Assembly: GCF_001544355.1 (NCBI RefSeq)
Contig: NZ_BCQI01000005.1
Location: 52,829 to 116,828 of the forward strand
Direction: 5' to 3'
DNA length: 64,000 nt
From: Alicyclobacillus acidiphilus NBRC 100859
GTDB lineage: Bacteria; Bacillota; Bacilli; Alicyclobacillales; Alicyclobacillaceae
Shown: one piece after another, positions 55,743 through 64,000 of the stretch
How positions within the stretch are numbered: position 1 is the stretch's first letter
Layout: each line of letters begins with the position of its first letter
The notes under the pieces: model-generated
Told to the model about the DNA's origin: nothing
Databases searched by the model: none
The model's input: the letters and a program-made list of their open reading frames with translations, nothing else
Program-made: the position numbers and the translations under genes

Positions 55743-56078
55743 CTACCGGTTGGGCGTGACATCCGTCACAGATTCCACAATCCAGATGCCGCCGCGACCT
55801 TGCCGCTCAGGCTGAAAGAGTTCGACGAGATAGCGACAGTTGCGATGTTTGACGCGGACGACCGCGTGCATCAAACCGCTGTCGGTATCGCGGTATTGTT
55901 CGACCAGCGTATAGGCGTCGTTCATGCGGAGGCCAAGATGAACCGTTCCGACTTCCTGGGCGGTCCGGATGGGGCTCAAGCGCCACATGTTCTGTCCGTT
56001 GTCGACGGAGCGTTGGATACGGCCGTAATCTTCTCCGGGAATGACGACAGTACCCGTAACGACTTCTTCGCATGCCAT
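55743..56078 (-). CDS. Hypothetical protein, 111 residues
   Basis: A small soluble protein: ACEEVVTGTVVIPGEDYGRI, then LGLRMNDAYTLVEQYRDTDS, and a C-terminal beta-like CRYLVELFQPERQ and IWIVESVTDV. AAGGAGG lies nine bases before the ATG, so it is likely translated. Two cysteines are present and no membrane segment. I do not recognise a family. It is convergent with the 305-residue unknown gene and divergent from the SDR gene. Confidence 0.65.
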   Translation of the reverse strand: MACEEVVTGTVVIPGEDYGRIQRSVDNGQNMWRLSPIRTAQEVGTVHLGLRMNDAYTLVEQYRDTDSGLMHAVVRVKHRNCRYLVELFQPERQGRGGIWIVESVTDVTPNR

Positions 56079-56219
56079 GTGCTGTGTCCTCCTTTATGAC
56101 TGGCTGTGACCTGTCGGACAACTCTTGTGCGGGCAGTTCATGCCACATAGTATGGGGGCACTCGCCGCTGATCGCATGACGAAGGCCTACATAAAGGCCT
56201 ACATAGAGGAGGAACGAAT

Positions 56220-57008
56220 ATGGCGATTTCAGGTGAAGGAAAGGTTGCCATTGTCACGGGTGCCAGTGCGGGCATCGGTCAGGCGATCGCGGTGGGGCTC
56301 GCGCGCGTTGGTTTTTCGCTGGCCGTAGGCGCTCGACGAAAAGAACGTCTGGATGACGTGAGCAAGGAGATCGAACGGATCTCCGGAGCCAGACCGTACG
56401 CCGCCGCATTGGACGTCACCGACACGACGAGTGTCGAACGGTTTATCTCCGGTGTGCTGGATCACTACGGAAAGGTAAATGTGCTCGTCAACAACGCCGG
56501 TAAGGCGTTGGGGCTGGATCACATCGACGCGTCGGCGAACGAGGACGATTGGCAAGAGATGTTGGATACGAACGTGATGGGCCTCTTGCGAATGACGAAG
56601 CGACTGGTTCCGTATCTCATCGAGAGCGGAGACGGTCATATCATCAATATCGGATCGACCGCGGGACATGAAGCATATGCTGGTGGAGGGGTGTACTGCG
56701 GCACCAAGTTCGCTGTCCGCGCTATCACAGGAGCCTTGCGGCAGGAATTGCTCGGCAAACCGGTCCGCGTCAGTTCCATCGATCCCGGCATGGTCGAGAC
56801 GGAATTCAGCATCGTGCGTTTCCATGGGGATGAAGATCGGGCTGCCAAAGTGTACGAGGGCCTTCGACCGCTGCGGGCGGAGGACGTCGCTGACTGTGTC
56901 GTGTTTGCAGCCACACGGCCGTTTCACGTCAACATCGATGAGATGATCCTGAAGTCCATCGATCAAGCGGATTCTCGCCGCGTCGCCCGCCACGGACAGC
57001 CAAGCTGA
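56220..57008 (+). CDS. Short-chain dehydrogenase/reductase (YdfG-like)
   Basis: A 262-residue NAD(P)-dependent oxidoreductase. The cofactor loop is TGASAGIGQAIA (about 14-25), followed by NNAG (about 91-94), the catalytic Ser in INIGSTAG and YCGTK (Tyr-x-x-x-Lys). The end SIDPGMVETEFSIVRFHGDE matches YdfG-type enzymes acting on 3-hydroxy acids such as serine or malonic semialdehyde. GAGGAGG precedes the ATG. It starts a same-strand run with the rhodanese and glycosidase genes (13-14 bp gaps), likely one operon. Confidence 0.92.
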   Translation: MAISGEGKVAIVTGASAGIGQAIAVGLARVGFSLAVGARRKERLDDVSKEIERISGARPYAAALDVTDTTSVERFISGVLDHYGKVNVLVNNAGKALGLDHIDASANEDDWQEMLDTNVMGLLRMTKRLVPYLIESGDGHIINIGSTAGHEAYAGGGVYCGTKFAVRAITGALRQELLGKPVRVSSIDPGMVETEFSIVRFHGDEDRAAKVYEGLRPLRAEDVADCVVFAATRPFHVNIDEMILKSIDQADSRRVARHGQPS

Positions 57009-57021
57009 ACGGAGGAAATCC

Positions 57022-57852
57022 ATGTTAATCTCAGCGGACGAACTCCATCAACGGTTGATGGAGCCCGAATTGGTCATTTTCGATTGCCGTTTCAAATTAA
57101 ACGATCCCGATTGGGGACAGACTGTTTATCAGAAGTCGCACATTCCTGGCGCCTATTACCTGGATCTCGAGCGCGATTTATCGGCGCCGGCCCGCGAACA
57201 CGGCGGACGGCACCCGCTCCCGGATCCAGAGGTGTTCGCGAACAAGCTCGGCCAGGCCGGCGTGACCGATCAATCGGTGGTCGTGGTCTACGACAGCGGC
57301 GGCGGAATGGCGGCACGGGCATGGTGGCTGGCTCGTTACATCGGGATCGAAGAAGTGTACATCCTCGATGGCGGATATCAGGCATGGGTCGAAGCTGGCT
57401 ACGCGTGCTCCTGTAAAGTTCCGGAAAAAGTCGATCGCAACCTTGACGCCTCGCCGCAGCCAGGCATGACGACCGTGGGGATGGAAGACGTCAGACGGAT
57501 CGTCGACGGCGAGTTTCCCGCTGTGTTGGTGGATGCTCGGGCCAATGACCGATACACGGGAGAAGTGGAGCCGATTGACAAAGTGGCCGGACATATCCCT
57601 GGCGCGGTCAACTACCCGTGGCAGAACGGATTGACGGATCGCGGCACTTGGAAGCCGGAATATCAGCAGCAGAAGCGATTTCGCGAGATCATCTCGGAAA
57701 AGTTGCCGATTGTCGTCTACTGTGGCTCCGGTGTAACGGCATGCGCCACGATTTTTGCGCTGAAAATGGCCGGAGCGAAGGACGTCCGTCTTTATCCGGG
57801 CAGTTGGAGCGATTGGGTGTCATATCCAAGCAATCCTGTAGCCAAGTCGTAA
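57022..57852 (+). CDS. Thiosulfate/3-mercaptopyruvate sulfurtransferase (tandem rhodanese)
   Basis: A 276-residue protein with two rhodanese domains. The first (about 1-125) has FDCRFKLNDPDWG and GAYYLDLERDLS. The second (about 145-275) has VLVDARANDRYTGEVEPID, IPGAVNYPW and the active-site Cys in VYCGSGVTACATIFAL. The CGSGVT loop favours 3-mercaptopyruvate. Cytosolic, with no signal peptide. It lies 13 bp after the SDR gene and 13 bp before the next gene. Confidence 0.94.
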   Translation: MLISADELHQRLMEPELVIFDCRFKLNDPDWGQTVYQKSHIPGAYYLDLERDLSAPAREHGGRHPLPDPEVFANKLGQAGVTDQSVVVVYDSGGGMAARAWWLARYIGIEEVYILDGGYQAWVEAGYACSCKVPEKVDRNLDASPQPGMTTVGMEDVRRIVDGEFPAVLVDARANDRYTGEVEPIDKVAGHIPGAVNYPWQNGLTDRGTWKPEYQQQKRFREIISEKLPIVVYCGSGVTACATIFALKMAGAKDVRLYPGSWSDWVSYPSNPVAKS

Positions 57853-57865
57853 GTTGGAGGACGAC

Positions 57866-58954
57866 GTGGGAACTCGCAAAAATAGACATCGTTCAGGGCA
57901 GCGCGAAGAACGGAACGTGAACCGCGGTCGCCAAGGCACCCGCAGAAAGACGTGGAAACGGCCTTTGCTGCTCGGGATTACTGTCTTTTGCGCCGTCTTT
58001 ATTTTTTGTATCGGCGCCTTCGTGGGTTTTTTGTACAAGACCTCGACGGGCACACAATGGCGGCTGCTGCTCGCGGAAACGGTGGCATCGACCCGCCATT
58101 ATCAGTGGGCTCGTTGGTTGACCACACCAGAGGAATTTGAGCAAATCATGAAGGGTCTGTCCGGTATCGCCGTCAGTCAATCAGACATCAACGCCGTTAC
58201 GCCCTCGGAGACCACTGCGAACGCCGATTCGATTCAGGTGATCCCCATCCACGGCAGCGGGTACAATGGAGACGTGATGTTGATTCACAATCCGAAGTTG
58301 ATTCGGCTCGTTCCGGCCAAGGTCGTTGGCGACGAGGGAGAGTACATTACGGATATGGCCAAGCGGGTCGGTGCCGTCGCGGGCATCAACGCCAGCGGCT
58401 TCGAAGATCCCAACGGCGAAGGTTGGGGCGGCATTCCCGTCGGCTTGGAGTACGTGAACGGGCAAGTCATGCAGGCTTCGAAGGACGATCCCAGTTGGGC
58501 GACCGTGGGATTTACCGACAGCGGCGTGATGGTCATGGGCAATTACACGGAAAACCAGCTGGCGTCGCTTGGCGTTCGGGACGCGATGCAGTTCCACCCA
58601 GAACTGGTCGTCAACGGTCAGCCCACGATCACGGAAGGTGACGGCGGTTGGGGAACGGATCCGCGCACGGCGATTGGTCAGGCGAAGGACGGGACGGTCA
58701 TCTTCGTCGTGATCAACGGTCGTCTGCATGCGGGATCGATTGGCGCGACGATGCGGCAAGTGATGGATATCATGCTCCAGTATCACGCAGTCAACGCATG
58801 CGCCATGGACGGAGGGTCGTCATCGGTGATGTACTACAACGGCAAGATTATCAATTCGCCTTCGACCATCGATCCCAACGGCCAGCGGCACCTTCCCGAC
58901 GCATGGATGGTCTTCCCGACTGTCGCGGCAGCGAACGCGATGACCACTCCGTGA
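57866..58954 (+). CDS. Phosphodiester glycosidase (NAGPA/DUF2233) family membrane-anchored protein
   Basis: A 362-residue protein. A basic N-terminus (NRGRQGTRRKTWKRP) leads into one membrane segment (about 33-58), so the rest is outside. The NAGPA domain (about 110-355) shows GAVAGINASGFEDPNGEG, TDPRTAIGQAKDGTVIFVVI and NACAMDGGSSSVMYYNGKI, typical of exo-glycosidases acting on phosphodiester-linked sugars such as teichoic acid. GTG 57866 follows GGAGGACGAC; a TTG four codons earlier overlaps that site. Terminated by a strong hairpin. Confidence 0.9.
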   Translation: MGTRKNRHRSGQREERNVNRGRQGTRRKTWKRPLLLGITVFCAVFIFCIGAFVGFLYKTSTGTQWRLLLAETVASTRHYQWARWLTTPEEFEQIMKGLSGIAVSQSDINAVTPSETTANADSIQVIPIHGSGYNGDVMLIHNPKLIRLVPAKVVGDEGEYITDMAKRVGAVAGINASGFEDPNGEGWGGIPVGLEYVNGQVMQASKDDPSWATVGFTDSGVMVMGNYTENQLASLGVRDAMQFHPELVVNGQPTITEGDGGWGTDPRTAIGQAKDGTVIFVVINGRLHAGSIGATMRQVMDIMLQYHAVNACAMDGGSSSVMYYNGKIINSPSTIDPNGQRHLPDAWMVFPTVAAANAMTTP

Positions 58955-58965
58955 CGCGCCGTATT

Positions 58966-59008
58966 CAGGCGGATTCAGCATGGACGCTGAATCCGCCTGT
59001 CTTCTTTT
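58966..59008 (+). terminator. Rho-independent terminator of the SDR-rhodanese-glycosidase operon
   Basis: CAGGCGGATTCAGC (58966-58979) pairs perfectly with GCTGAATCCGCCTG (58986-58999). TCTTCTTTT follows. A 14-bp stem, strong call. Confidence 0.92.
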
Positions 59009-59043
59009 GGTACAATGGTAGCGATGAGAGGGGAGGGTAACGA

Positions 59044-59355
59044 ATGCAAACACTGTCGTTGGATGAAGCGAAAAATGTGCTTCAATCGTATGTGAATCGC
59101 CCCGTGTATATCCATTTGGAAGTGAATCCCGAAGCCTATCTCCGCAATGCGCTCGTTACCTATACGAAGTGTGAATTTTTTGGAGAGGACTCGTACAGAG
59201 TGCACTTCCTTTTGACCAATCCCGAAGGAATGCTCAGCATCAAGGACGTTACGGACGCGTACGACGATGGCGGCGTGATCGTGCTGTGCGGCTATGACGA
59301 TCAATCGCGCATCGCCCAAACGCTGAGCGTGAGCCCCCAGCCGTTGCAGGTGTGA
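59044..59355 (+). CDS. yojF: YojF family protein (DUF1806)
   Basis: A 103-residue protein. VNRPVYIHLEVNPEAYLRNA and ALVTYTKCEF correspond to the conserved start of B. subtilis YojF, and SIAQTLSVSPQPLQV-like sequence closes it. Its role is unclear, but it is habitually encoded next to bshB2, as here (62 bp gap). AGAGGGGAGGG precedes the ATG. Confidence 0.85.
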   Translation: MQTLSLDEAKNVLQSYVNRPVYIHLEVNPEAYLRNALVTYTKCEFFGEDSYRVHFLLTNPEGMLSIKDVTDAYDDGGVIVLCGYDDQSRIAQTLSVSPQPLQV

Positions 59356-59417
59356 CTGGCGACCGCCGCGGGCTTTGGCGAGATGCCTCGAGTGAGAACG
59401 GAAAGTGGGGATGAGAT

Positions 59418-60122
59418 GTGGCGACAGTCGTAGCGGTATTCGCGCATCCGGACGACGAAACGTTTATCTGCGGAGGAACCTTGGCGAAACTGTCCGCGGA
59501 AGGTCACCGCGTTGTCTTGGTTTGTGCAACGCTGGGCGAAATGGGACGGCGTATGGGGATTCCTCCGATTGCGACAAGGGAATCGATTGGCCAGCTGCGT
59601 GAAGCTGAGTTGCGCGCCGCCTGTGACGCATTGGGGATTGCTCGATTGGTGACACTGGGCATTCGCGACAAGTGGCTGGAAATGTGTGATGAGCGCGAAG
59701 TTGCGTCACGGGTGCTGTCGGTATTTGAGGAAGAGCAGCCCAAGGCGGTGATCACCTTTCACGATCCGATGGGGGGACACCCTGATCACTGTGCCATCGG
59801 CCGCATCGCGACCGATGCGTATGAACGGTACACCGCTTCTTCAGGCATGTCCGTCGGCCTGTTCTACGTGGCATGGGGAGAGGGCCTGGATACATACAAA
59901 CGGTTTGAACAGCCTGTCATTGGCATGGTTCGAGTGGATGTGCAGGCGCACAAAGCTGCGAAGTTGAAGGCGTTTCGCGCCCACCGCACGCAGTCGCAAT
60001 TGGACAGAGGCGTATGGGGAAGCGAGAAACAAGGGATGTTGCGAATGGCTTCGAGTGAATTCTTCGTACACTCGCAAGGACCGCGACTGAGTCGACCTGG
60101 TGTTTTGTTCGAGCACGAATAG
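59418..60122 (+). CDS. bshB2: Bacillithiol biosynthesis deacetylase BshB2
   Basis: A 234-residue zinc amidase of the LmbE/PIG-L family that deacetylates GlcNAc-malate in bacillithiol synthesis (and may act on conjugates). Metal ligands are in VFAHPDDETFICGG (His, Asp) and GGHPDHCAIGRI (His). LVCATLGEMGRRMGIPP is typical of the BshB branch. GTG start with GGGGATGAG upstream. It lies between yojF and an acyl-CoA dehydrogenase with a 12-bp gap. Evidence that the host makes bacillithiol, a Firmicutes trait. Confidence 0.93.
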   Translation: MATVVAVFAHPDDETFICGGTLAKLSAEGHRVVLVCATLGEMGRRMGIPPIATRESIGQLREAELRAACDALGIARLVTLGIRDKWLEMCDEREVASRVLSVFEEEQPKAVITFHDPMGGHPDHCAIGRIATDAYERYTASSGMSVGLFYVAWGEGLDTYKRFEQPVIGMVRVDVQAHKAAKLKAFRAHRTQSQLDRGVWGSEKQGMLRMASSEFFVHSQGPRLSRPGVLFEHE

Positions 60123-60134
60123 GAGGTCTGTGAG

Positions 60135-61322
60135 ATGGAATTGGACCATTATTTCGCAGTGTCGGATGACATGCGCAAGCGCCTGGAAGTCACGCGCGAA
60201 CTGGCAGCGACGTTCGCCGGACGCGCGAAACATTACGACGAAACCAACCAATTCCCCCACGAAAACATCGAGGACCTGAAGCGGTCCGGGTATGTATCGT
60301 GGACCGTCCCGCGCCAATTTGGCGGTCTGGAGATCAGTCTCCGCGAGATGCTGATGCACCAAGAGCAACTGGCCCGCGGCGATGGCTCGACGGCGCTCGC
60401 AATTGGCTGGCACGTCGGCATGATTCTCAACTTGCGATCCACCGGCGCATTCCCGGATCCGCTCTTCCAAACGATCTGCGAGAGTGTCGTTCGCGACGGC
60501 GCGTTGATCAACTCCTGCGCGAGCGAACCCGCGACAGGCAGCCCCAGCCGCGGCGGCCGTCCCGAGACGACCGCGGTGCGGGTTGCTGGCGGCTACCGGA
60601 TTACAGGCAGGAAGACGTTCAGCACCTTGTCGCCTGCGCTGACCTGGATTATGGTCACTGCTGGGATCGACGGCGATGAGCGCGTCGGTCAATTCGTCGT
60701 GCGCGGCGAAGACGTCGAGATCGTCGAGACGTGGAACGTGCTCGGCATGCGCGCGACAGGCAGCCACGATATCGTGCTTAAAGACGTGTTTGTGCCGGAG
60801 GATCGGATCGTCGCGATCGCGAAGCCCGGCGAAAAGACCGAGCGCAACAACGACGGCGGGGGCTGGATGCTGCACATTCCGGCGTGCTATCTCGGCGTCA
60901 GTCTGGCCGCCCGCGATTTCGCGATGCAGTACGCCGCGACCTATCAGCCCAACTCCCTCCCGCACCCGATCGCCGACGTACCGCACGTCGAGCAAAAGTT
61001 GGGCGAGATGGAACTCAAGCTGCTCGCCGCGCGCACGCTGATGTACGATCTCGCCACTCGCTGGGACGAAGCATCCCTTGCGGACCGCGCATCGCTTCGG
61101 CCGAAATTTGGCGCCGCGAAGACGCTCGCGACGAATGCCGCCAACGAGGTGGTGGATCTCGCCATGCGCGTCGTCGGCGGCCGAAGCCTGTCCAAAGATT
61201 TGCCGCTGGAACGCTATTACCGCGATGTCCGCGCCGGGCTGCACAATCCGCCGATGGATGACGTGGTGTACCGGATGCTTGCGAAGGAAGGGACCGCACC
61301 GTACCGCAAGCCTCGAGCATAG
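60135..61322 (+). CDS. Acyl-CoA dehydrogenase family flavoprotein (YdbM-like)
   Basis: A 395-residue FAD enzyme. Domains in order are an N-terminal helical domain with [20 protein letters not shown], a central beta domain with [17 protein letters not shown] and [12 protein letters not shown], and a C-terminal helical domain with [21 protein letters not shown]. The usual active-site Glu position is not obvious, as in YdbM and other desulfurisation-type or monooxygenase relatives. The substrate need not be a fatty acyl-CoA. AGGAGG precedes the ATG, 12 bp after bshB2. Confidence 0.9.
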   Translation: MELDHYFAVSDDMRKRLEVTRELAATFAGRAKHYDETNQFPHENIEDLKRSGYVSWTVPRQFGGLEISLREMLMHQEQLARGDGSTALAIGWHVGMILNLRSTGAFPDPLFQTICESVVRDGALINSCASEPATGSPSRGGRPETTAVRVAGGYRITGRKTFSTLSPALTWIMVTAGIDGDERVGQFVVRGEDVEIVETWNVLGMRATGSHDIVLKDVFVPEDRIVAIAKPGEKTERNNDGGGWMLHIPACYLGVSLAARDFAMQYAATYQPNSLPHPIADVPHVEQKLGEMELKLLAARTLMYDLATRWDEASLADRASLRPKFGAAKTLATNAANEVVDLAMRVVGGRSLSKDLPLERYYRDVRAGLHNPPMDDVVYRMLAKEGTAPYRKPRA

Positions 61323-61657
61323 GAATGCCCCCTTGATAGGGGCGCAGTCGCAGCGATCGCACCGGGGGATAAAAGCCAAACGTTCCCTTATCGGCGGTGG
61401 AGGCGCGGTGGGAACGAGCCGATGGCGGAAATGAAGTTCTATACCGAAGTTCTGTACGGAAAAACCAAGTCGTGCAGTCGAAAACAAAATTGTAGCGCGG
61501 CGCAAACCGGACTTGTAGGGATTTTGGGGGGATGGCGTTTGGTTACACATAGAGCTGAAATTGTATACGGTTATCGTAATGAATACGCACATTCAAACCT
61601 GGTGTCTTGTGTCGCGATCGGGCGGTTTAGCTGATTAATCACAAGCACGAAACGACG
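61323..61657. other. Intergenic stretch without recognised gene
   Basis: About 335 bp between convergent genes. An open frame from about 61422 has no family resemblance or good ribosome binding site and I do not call it. No RNA structure or repeat stands out until the hairpin at 61658. Confidence 0.4.
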
Positions 61658-61705
61658 AAGGGGCTGTCCTCACAGCGGTGAAATCCACTGCGGGGGCAAC
61701 CCCTT
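61658..61705 (-). terminator. Hairpin terminator for the minus-strand SDR gene
   Basis: AAGGGGCTGTCC (61658-61669) pairs with GGGCAACCCCTT (61694-61705) with wobbles. An inner CAGCGGTG/CCACTG stem is enclosed. It lies 13 bp beyond the SDR stop on the minus strand. Confidence 0.6.
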
Positions 61706-61718
61706 TGCTCATCAAGAA

Positions 61719-62480
61719 TTATTCAATGGTGCTTTTCATCGCTTGATACATATTATCTACGTATGCGTCGACTTCGTCACGTGACATGCGCAAGCGATTC
61801 ACGGATGAGCCATAGCCAATCTCCTGTTTACCCTCTTCGAATCCTCGGAAAATTCCATCCGTGAACGCATCTAAGGGTTCTCCATGTGTGTGTAGATCCG
61901 CCCCACCTAAATTGGTGTTCACTGCCGGTGGAACTACTTCAATGACTTCCACTGATGTATTAGCCAGTTGGTGTCTAAGACTCATCGTAAAGGAGTGTAG
62001 CGCCGCTTTGGTCGCCGAATAAACGGGAGCAATGGCGAGGGGCGTGAAAGCCAACCCAGACGTCACATTTACAATAGCAGCATCATCTTTTCTTGCAAAA
62101 AATGGGGCGAAAAGCATGGATAGATGAATAGGAGCTTCGGCATTGATCATGATTTCATTGTTGTAATAGCCCCAATTGTCCTTCGCATTTGCCTTCAATA
62201 CATGAAACCGTTGTTGAATCCCTGCGTTGTTCACTAATACGTTGACCTCAGGATAGTTGGCTGTCACCCAGTCGAACAACGCTTTACGGTCGGCTTCACG
62301 TCCCACGTCACTGACGCGGGTAATGAGATTTGGGAACTTCTCCTTGGCATCCCGAAGGGCACTTTCACGTCGCCCGCAGACGATGACTGTATTTCCGGCT
62401 TGGATAAAGCGTTCTGCAAAAGCAAGGCCAATGCCCGCACTGCCACCTGTAATAAGTATTGTATTCCCTGAAAGTTTCAT
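61719..62480 (-). CDS. Short-chain dehydrogenase/reductase (DltE-like)
   Basis: A 253-residue NAD(P)-dependent oxidoreductase. TGGSAGIGLAFAERF lies at the cofactor site, VNNAGIQQRF mid-protein, VNVTSGLAF holds the Ser, and YSATKAALHSF is the Tyr-x-x-x-Lys motif. The VVPPAVNTNLGG ending resembles DltE/YxjF-type oxidoreductases. ATG 62480 follows GGGAGG. It is divergent from a TetR regulator with a twin operator between, so it is very likely the repressor's target. Substrate unknown. Confidence 0.9.
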   Translation of the reverse strand: MKLSGNTILITGGSAGIGLAFAERFIQAGNTVIVCGRRESALRDAKEKFPNLITRVSDVGREADRKALFDWVTANYPEVNVLVNNAGIQQRFHVLKANAKDNWGYYNNEIMINAEAPIHLSMLFAPFFARKDDAAIVNVTSGLAFTPLAIAPVYSATKAALHSFTMSLRHQLANTSVEVIEVVPPAVNTNLGGADLHTHGEPLDAFTDGIFRGFEEGKQEIGYGSSVNRLRMSRDEVDAYVDNMYQAMKSTIE

Positions 62481-62598
62481 CGAAATTCGCCTCCCGCATG
62501 AGTCTGTGTCTTGAACACGACATTGGATTGTGTCATTGTGTATTCTCCATTCTTCACAAGAGTCACCAGATAGTCTGCCAATTGGTTGCAACATATAA

Positions 62599-62639
62599 CT
62601 AACTGGTTGGTTATATGTTATTCGTAACTAACCAATTAG
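62599..62639. promoter_or_regulatory. Twin TetR-type operator between SDR and tetR
   Basis: CTAACTGGTTGGTTA (62599-62613) and TAACTAACCAATTAG (62625-62639) form an inverted repeat matching at 13 of 15 positions. Each half also contains an internal palindrome (AACTAACTGGTTGGTT; ACTAA..TTAGT). The site lies in the divergent intergenic region, fitting repression of both genes. Confidence 0.75.
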
Positions 62640-62709
62640 TCAAATATATTTTTTGTGTGATATCATTGAAAACACTAATTTAATGCCTGGAACAGGTGGG
62701 GGGAATCCT

Positions 62710-63282
62710 TTGAGAAACGCTGAGGCGACGAAAGAACGGATTTTAGAGGCGGCTTTGGAGGAGTTCTCCTCCTACGGCATTGCGGGTGCGCGCGTCGACC
62801 GCATCGCTCAGAATGCCGGATGCAACAAGAATCTGATCTACGTTTACTTTGAAAATAAAGAAACGCTTTTTACAACAGTCCTTGAGAAACACTTAACACG
62901 GGTTTATGAGGAAATTTCTTTCACACCTGAGGATCTTCCTGGTTATGCGGTGAGAGTATTCGATTGGGCTATGACACATCCAGATATAGTACGGTTAATG
63001 ACATGGTACAGTTTGGAGCAGAAGGTAGACAATATAACCGAGCGTACCACTGTCCGCGACAAGAAAATTAAAGCGATAATGGATGCGCAAAACGATGGTC
63101 TGATAGGAACGACGTTCACTCCTGGCTTTCTTTTGAATGCAATCATGGCCTTAGCCACCGCATGGACGCCAACACATCCTTTCGGGCCGTCACACAACCC
63201 AGATGCCGTGCCAAGAGAGACGAGGGAGGCAATCGCCAGGGCTGTTAGTCTAATCGCTAACGGTGAAGAGAAGCAGATATGA
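62710..63282 (+). CDS. TetR family transcriptional regulator
   Basis: A 190-residue repressor. The N-terminal HTH region reads ATKERILEAALEEFSSYGIA and ARVDRIAQNAGCNKNLIYVYFENKETLF. The C-terminal ligand-binding half follows the AefR/YcdC-like pattern (FDWAMTHPDIVRLMTWYSLE and ALATAWTPTHPFG). I chose TTG 62710, six bases after GGGGGG, because it gives the standard TetR N-terminus; ATG 62683 is the alternative. It probably controls itself and the divergent SDR gene. Confidence 0.88.
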   Translation: MRNAEATKERILEAALEEFSSYGIAGARVDRIAQNAGCNKNLIYVYFENKETLFTTVLEKHLTRVYEEISFTPEDLPGYAVRVFDWAMTHPDIVRLMTWYSLEQKVDNITERTTVRDKKIKAIMDAQNDGLIGTTFTPGFLLNAIMALATAWTPTHPFGPSHNPDAVPRETREAIARAVSLIANGEEKQI

Positions 63283-63870
63283 ATTTCGCAGCTACAATGA
63301 CGGTGAGTGTGATTATTTGAGTGAATTGAGGGTGTGTTTCCCTCTGTCACGAAGCTGCTTTAGGTGTAAGTCTTTCAAAATAGTACGGTTTTCTACGTCT
63401 CATAGTAAAGTTATTGTGAGGAAGTTTATTGCACATACCGGCGCATTAGCAACGCAAGGATATTTTCGAAACGGTACATTGAACGGATACCTCAGTAGAC
63501 AAGAACTTGAAGTATGCAACATGATTTCGCCCGATCACGCCCCACCTCGTGAGCCAAGGGCCAAAACTTACCCTAGCCGGTGCGGTTTCGGGGGCGGGCT
63601 CTCCAACGATGCGCCGTGTTGAATACCTGTTCATGAATATTGGATAGATATTGGTCGGATACTATTGCTCACACTTGGTCTGCAGACACTTCATGACGCA
63701 GGTGCGTTTCAACACACGTAAAAATCTCGCTGAAGAGGTGTTGACATCGAATTTGAGCGGTGATATAGTACTCGTTGCCGCTGTTCCGGCGGCCGCCCAA
63801 TATACCCCGTCATCTCGGGCTTCATCATCTCCTTTCACCCGATCATCTCGCGTGAACATCCGATGAAAAA
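63283..63870. other. Gene-poor stretch before the rRNA leader
   Basis: Nearly 590 bp with no convincing gene. Short open frames at 63263-63622 and 63651-63866 have no recognisable family, poor ribosome binding sites and unbalanced composition. It may hold unrecognisable decayed sequence. Confidence 0.45.
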
Positions 63871-63878
63871 AGTACCAG

Positions 63879-63908
63879 GTGACAACACATTATCGTCTGT
63901 GGTATATT
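63879..63908 (+). promoter_or_regulatory. Probable rRNA operon promoter
   Basis: GTGACA (63879-63884) and TATATT (63903-63908), each five of six consensus bases, with an 18-bp spacer. An A-rich stretch (GATGAAAAAAG) lies just upstream and could act as an UP element. Confidence 0.6.
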
Positions 63909-64000
63909 GGTTGAGCTGCTTCGAGAGAAGCGCATTGCGGTCAAAGATGGTTCCTTGAAAACTAAACACACACCACGCCAGAGATACCAGTCTTGCGGAA
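63909..64000 (+). other. Probable pre-16S rRNA leader (3' side outside window)
   Basis: The sequence CCTTGAAAACTAAACACACA at 63953-63972 resembles the CTTTGAAAACTGAACA leader found before 16S or 23S rRNA genes in Bacilli. With the promoter just upstream, an rrn operon probably begins right after the window. No mature rRNA sequence is present here. Confidence 0.5.

Overview
The window reads as chromosomal DNA of a GC-rich, endospore-forming, aerobic member of the Firmicutes, most likely Alicyclobacillaceae (Alicyclobacillus or a close relative). Support: bacillithiol genes (yojF-bshB2), a T-box and a TPP riboswitch, the HisZ plus short HisG pair, a YjcZ-type spore micro-protein, strong AAGGAGG-type ribosome binding sites with frequent GTG/TTG starts, and B. 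subtilis-like families (YkoE/D/C, MetI, YpsC-type methyltransferase, YdbM). Genus is inferred from gene content only.

Layout. 0-1.3 kb: tail of an unknown gene and trxB. 1.4-3.1 kb: a repetitive Q/G/Y-rich protein, then about 900 bp without genes that holds an 8-bp minisatellite and two near-identical copies of a four-hairpin element. 3.1-13 kb: housekeeping and transport genes (amidase, DUF423, two EamA exporters, MetI, Maf, MFS, HI0933-type flavoprotein, Fe-alcohol dehydrogenase). 13-25.5 kb: aldo/keto reductase, aconitase carrying an apparent one-base frameshift, RlmL-like methyltransferase, TagO/WecA-type transferase, ctaB, rocD, ispG and an orphan sugar-binding protein. 25.6-32.2 kb: a compact histidine operon hisZGDBHAF-hisIE with overlapping genes. 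32.3-38.3 kb: HD-GYP protein, aldo/keto reductase, DUF4097 protein, EamA exporter and an S9 peptidase. 38.4-45.1 kb: an AT-richer accessory island with small enzymes and decayed genes (Zn-dehydrogenase; IS3, IS1595 and IS110 transposases), plus a T-box leader in front of a YbaK-type deacylase. 45.1-48.8 kb: a third, inverted and diverged copy of the four-hairpin element, then a TPP riboswitch controlling ykoE and a fused ykoD-ykoC. 48.8-61.3 kb: GT39 membrane protein, transketolase, yjcZ, LysR regulator, mnmA, SDR, rhodanese, phosphodiester glycosidase, yojF-bshB2, acyl-CoA dehydrogenase. 61.7-64 kb: a divergent SDR/TetR pair with a twin operator, then what looks like the promoter and leader of an rRNA operon whose 16S gene would lie beyond the window.

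The most unusual signal is the 188-nt element of four successive hairpins. It occurs at 2436-2623, 2767-2954 and, inverted, at 45279-45466. The distant copies align end to end without gaps (about 72 percent identity by hand count) and keep all four hairpins. Other notable points are the aconitase frameshift, the single-chain ECF energising module under TPP control, the leucine-type T-box before ybaK, and a 92-bp convergent coding overlap between the MFS and HI0933 genes.
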